A stretch of DNA of 64,000 nucleotides from Polytrichum commune (lineage: Eukaryota; Streptophyta; Polytrichopsida; Polytrichales; Polytrichaceae): the NCBI GenBank assembly GCA_950295325.1, contig OX485807.1, positions 25,699,666 through 25,763,665 on the forward strand, in the 5' to 3' direction. Below the pieces are notes generated by a model that was not told the DNA's origin, did no database searches, and was given only the letters and a program-made list of their open reading frames with translations. Positions 62,168 to 64,000 of the stretch are shown here, piece after piece (within the stretch, counting starts at the first letter, position 1; each line of letters begins with the position of its first letter). A program made the position numbers and the translations under genes.

Positions 62168-63941
62168 ATGAAACTAGATGGGAAGAGAAAGATAACATAT
62201 TTAACTCCATTTGAGAAGCGAGAGCTAGTACAAATTTACCGATCAAATCCCAATTGGACTCAACAAATGATAGCAATTGATTTTAATAAGAGGCACAAGA
62301 GGAAGGAAGTTAAGAGAAACACTATCTCTCAAATTCTTAAGAACTTTACAAGGATTTTGGAGGTTGGTGACAACCTCAAAGATATGAAGCGAGAGAATGC
62401 ACCAGTGTATCCAGAGCTTGAGAACGCTCTGTTAACCTGGTTCAAACAGGTCCACATCTTTATCTGAATCTCAGTTTGATATTAATGTTGTTATCTCTTA
62501 TGACTCTATGCTTTTGAGTTTGATGTTGTTTGGGGTCAACCTCTGAATTGTTATGATAAATTTGCAGATTCGTAGTAAAAATCGATCGGTTTCAGATGAA
62601 CATTTGGTTAGCAAGGCCAAGAAAATCAAAGAAATATTTATGGAGCAAACTGGAGTCATTGCAGAATTTGTGAGTATATATGAATCATTCAAGTTTTCAA
62701 ATGGGTGGTTTGAGAAGTTTAAGAATAGGCACCAAATTCATAAGTAAGTTTCAGAAGTTGTTGCATCAAAAGTCATAAGATTTTAGGTGTTGTTTTTAGT
62801 GAGTAAATTAACCCTTTGCTTTGATTTGTAGGGTTAACTTTCATGGAGAGAGTGGTGAAGCTAATGCAGAAGTTGTTGCTCAAGCAATGAGTCGAATGCA
62901 TGTATTGTTAGCAACATACAAACCTGAAGATGTTTATAATCTGGATGAGACATGCTTGTATTTTTGTGCACAACCAGCCAAAACTCTTGCACAAGGAAAG
63001 GTGAAGGGCAGGAAGATACAAAATGATCAGTTTACTTTAGCATTTGCAGTGAATTCCACAGGTATAGACAAACTGAAACTTTTGGTAATTCACAAGTCAC
63101 AACGACCGAGATGCTTTGGTCGATGGAATCCTTCCGACATTGTGTATTGGCATGCAAATACTGCTGCATGGATGAGGTCAGATGTTTTTGAGACTTGGAT
63201 GCAAAAACTTAACAACCATTTCAAAGGACAAGATCGTAATATCCTGCTGATTATGGACAATGCTTCATGTCATTCCTTGTCTGGTTTGCAACGGAAACAA
63301 TTGTCAGGTTTTACGGCATTACCCATGACAAATGTGACAATTGTTTTTCTGCCTCCTAATTGCACAAGTGTAGTGCAACCGTTGGACCAAGGCATAATTG
63401 CTACTTTCAAATTGCGATACAAGTCCAAGTTGCTTGAATCGGTTCTATCGCAGTTTGATTTAAATCAGCAACAGGATTTGAGAAAAGTTGTATCCAACGT
63501 TAAACAAGCAATTCTCTAGAGCTTTAAGTTTGGACAGATATGGATCCTCATATTATTCGAAACTGTTGGAGAAAATCAGGAATTTTGCCACCTGATTGGA
63601 GTGCACACTTTGCTGATGAGGACCAAAGAGAAAAATCGAGACTGATCAAGGAGTCCGAAGACTTGGCCCTTCTTATATCAAAACTGCAGCTTGGATTAGA
63701 TGAGATGCCATTTGAAGAGTATGTGGTAATGGAAGGTGAAGACATCATTGAGGCTGAATATTGCATGTCAGAGCTGGTTGATATGGCCTTAGGACAGAGA
63801 ATAGAGCCAGCTAGTTTGGACCTTACTGCTGAGACCGTAAACCCTTTAGATGTTGATGAGAGACCTCCACCTATTGTGAAACTAACGGATGCTCAACAAC
63901 ATGCTCACCTATTAGCTACATTTTTATGGACAATTCATTAG
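62168..63941 (+). pseudogene. Tigger/pogo-like transposase, interrupted
   Basis: A DDE transposase of the CENP-B/Tigger/pogo group. Exons are 62168-62449 (an N-terminal helix-turn-helix, LTPFEKRELVQIYRSNPNW), 62568-62743 (second DNA-binding half, NGWFEKFKNRHQIHK) and 62832 onward. Introns use CAG|GTCCAC and AA|GTAAGT with acceptors TTTGCAG and TTTGTAG, and all phases agree. The catalytic triad is visible: Asp191 (YNLDETCLYF), Asp295 (LLIMDNASCHS) and Asp338 (VVQPLDQGII). A TAG at 63517-63519 ends the frame after KQAIL. The C-terminal part (WTDMDPHIIRNCWRKSGILP) resumes from about 63530 in another frame, so there is both a nonsense codon and a 1-nt loss. The start at 62168 sits one base after TTTCAG, suggesting a spliced leader. 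Confidence 0.82.
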
Positions 63942-64000
63942 ACTTCACTCCCGTAGATCTGATGAAATTGTAGGGCATAATAGAGAAGCTCAATAAGAAA

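Larger units (their letters stand above)
61205..64000 (+). mobile_element. pogo/Tigger-like (Tc1/mariner superfamily) DNA transposon, right end beyond the window
   Basis: The transposase gene starts at 62168. Upstream, 61215-61370 has repeated AATACGACA motifs in both orientations (TTTAATACGACAC, ATAATACGACAAC, GTTAATACGACAC, and TGTCATATTATAG inverted). This looks like a left terminal or subterminal region of a pogo-type element. The exact left end and the TA duplication are not proven, and the right end is outside the window. Confidence 0.6.

Noticed and set aside
1-64000. tRNA or rRNA genes
   Set aside because: I saw no sequence I could fold confidently into a tRNA or match to rRNA by eye; a tRNAscan-SE/Infernal run would settle it.

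Overview
The window is nuclear DNA of a land plant, probably a seed-free lineage such as a bryophyte, lycophyte or fern. The evidence is GT-AG introns, a 15-exon mitochondrial pyruvate dehydrogenase E2 gene, TTTAGGG-type telomere-like motifs, DUF7869-like and pogo/Tigger-like genes, LINE remnants and many 3-bp-TSD MITEs. The species cannot be fixed from the sequence alone.

Layout. 1-4.5 kb is repeats, including a MITE nested in a copy of itself. 4.5-7.6 kb (minus) is a DUF7869-like gene broken by one frameshift. 7.8-8.5 kb, directly 5' of that gene, is an array of a 20-bp palindrome. 8.5-11.2 kb is AT-rich and gene-poor. 11.2-21.2 kb (plus) is a GC-rich, multi-exon locus whose introns are loaded with the same palindrome (consensus TTTGGGTCG-NN-CGACCCAAA). 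It encodes a ~1,213-residue protein with a ParB-like DGQHS motif and a degenerate amino-methyltransferase-like fold. Past an in-frame TAG the frame continues into an NIF/FCP1-like HAD domain and then low-complexity basic exons. 21.2-28.8 kb is MITEs, duplications and microsatellites. 28.8-29.9, 42.3-43.1 and 47.4-48.6 kb carry decayed LINE pieces. 35.6-37.9 kb (minus) holds spliced exons of a gene I could not name. 51.2-57.8 kb (minus) is the E2 gene. 59.2-61.1 kb has two more MITEs. 61.2 kb to the right edge is a pogo/Tigger-like transposon with a broken transposase.

The most unusual part is 4.5-21.2 kb. Two divergently oriented, non-housekeeping genes share one palindromic element, which sits at the 5' end of one and in at least four introns (plus some apparent coding sequence) of the other. 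The largest array (28 copies, ~57-bp units) fills one intron. Each unit ends in a polypyrimidine tract plus CAG immediately followed by GT, so the intron is a row of apparent recursive splice sites. Co-occurrence of a ParB-like protein with a repeated palindrome is suggestive of a protein-site pair, but this is inference only.
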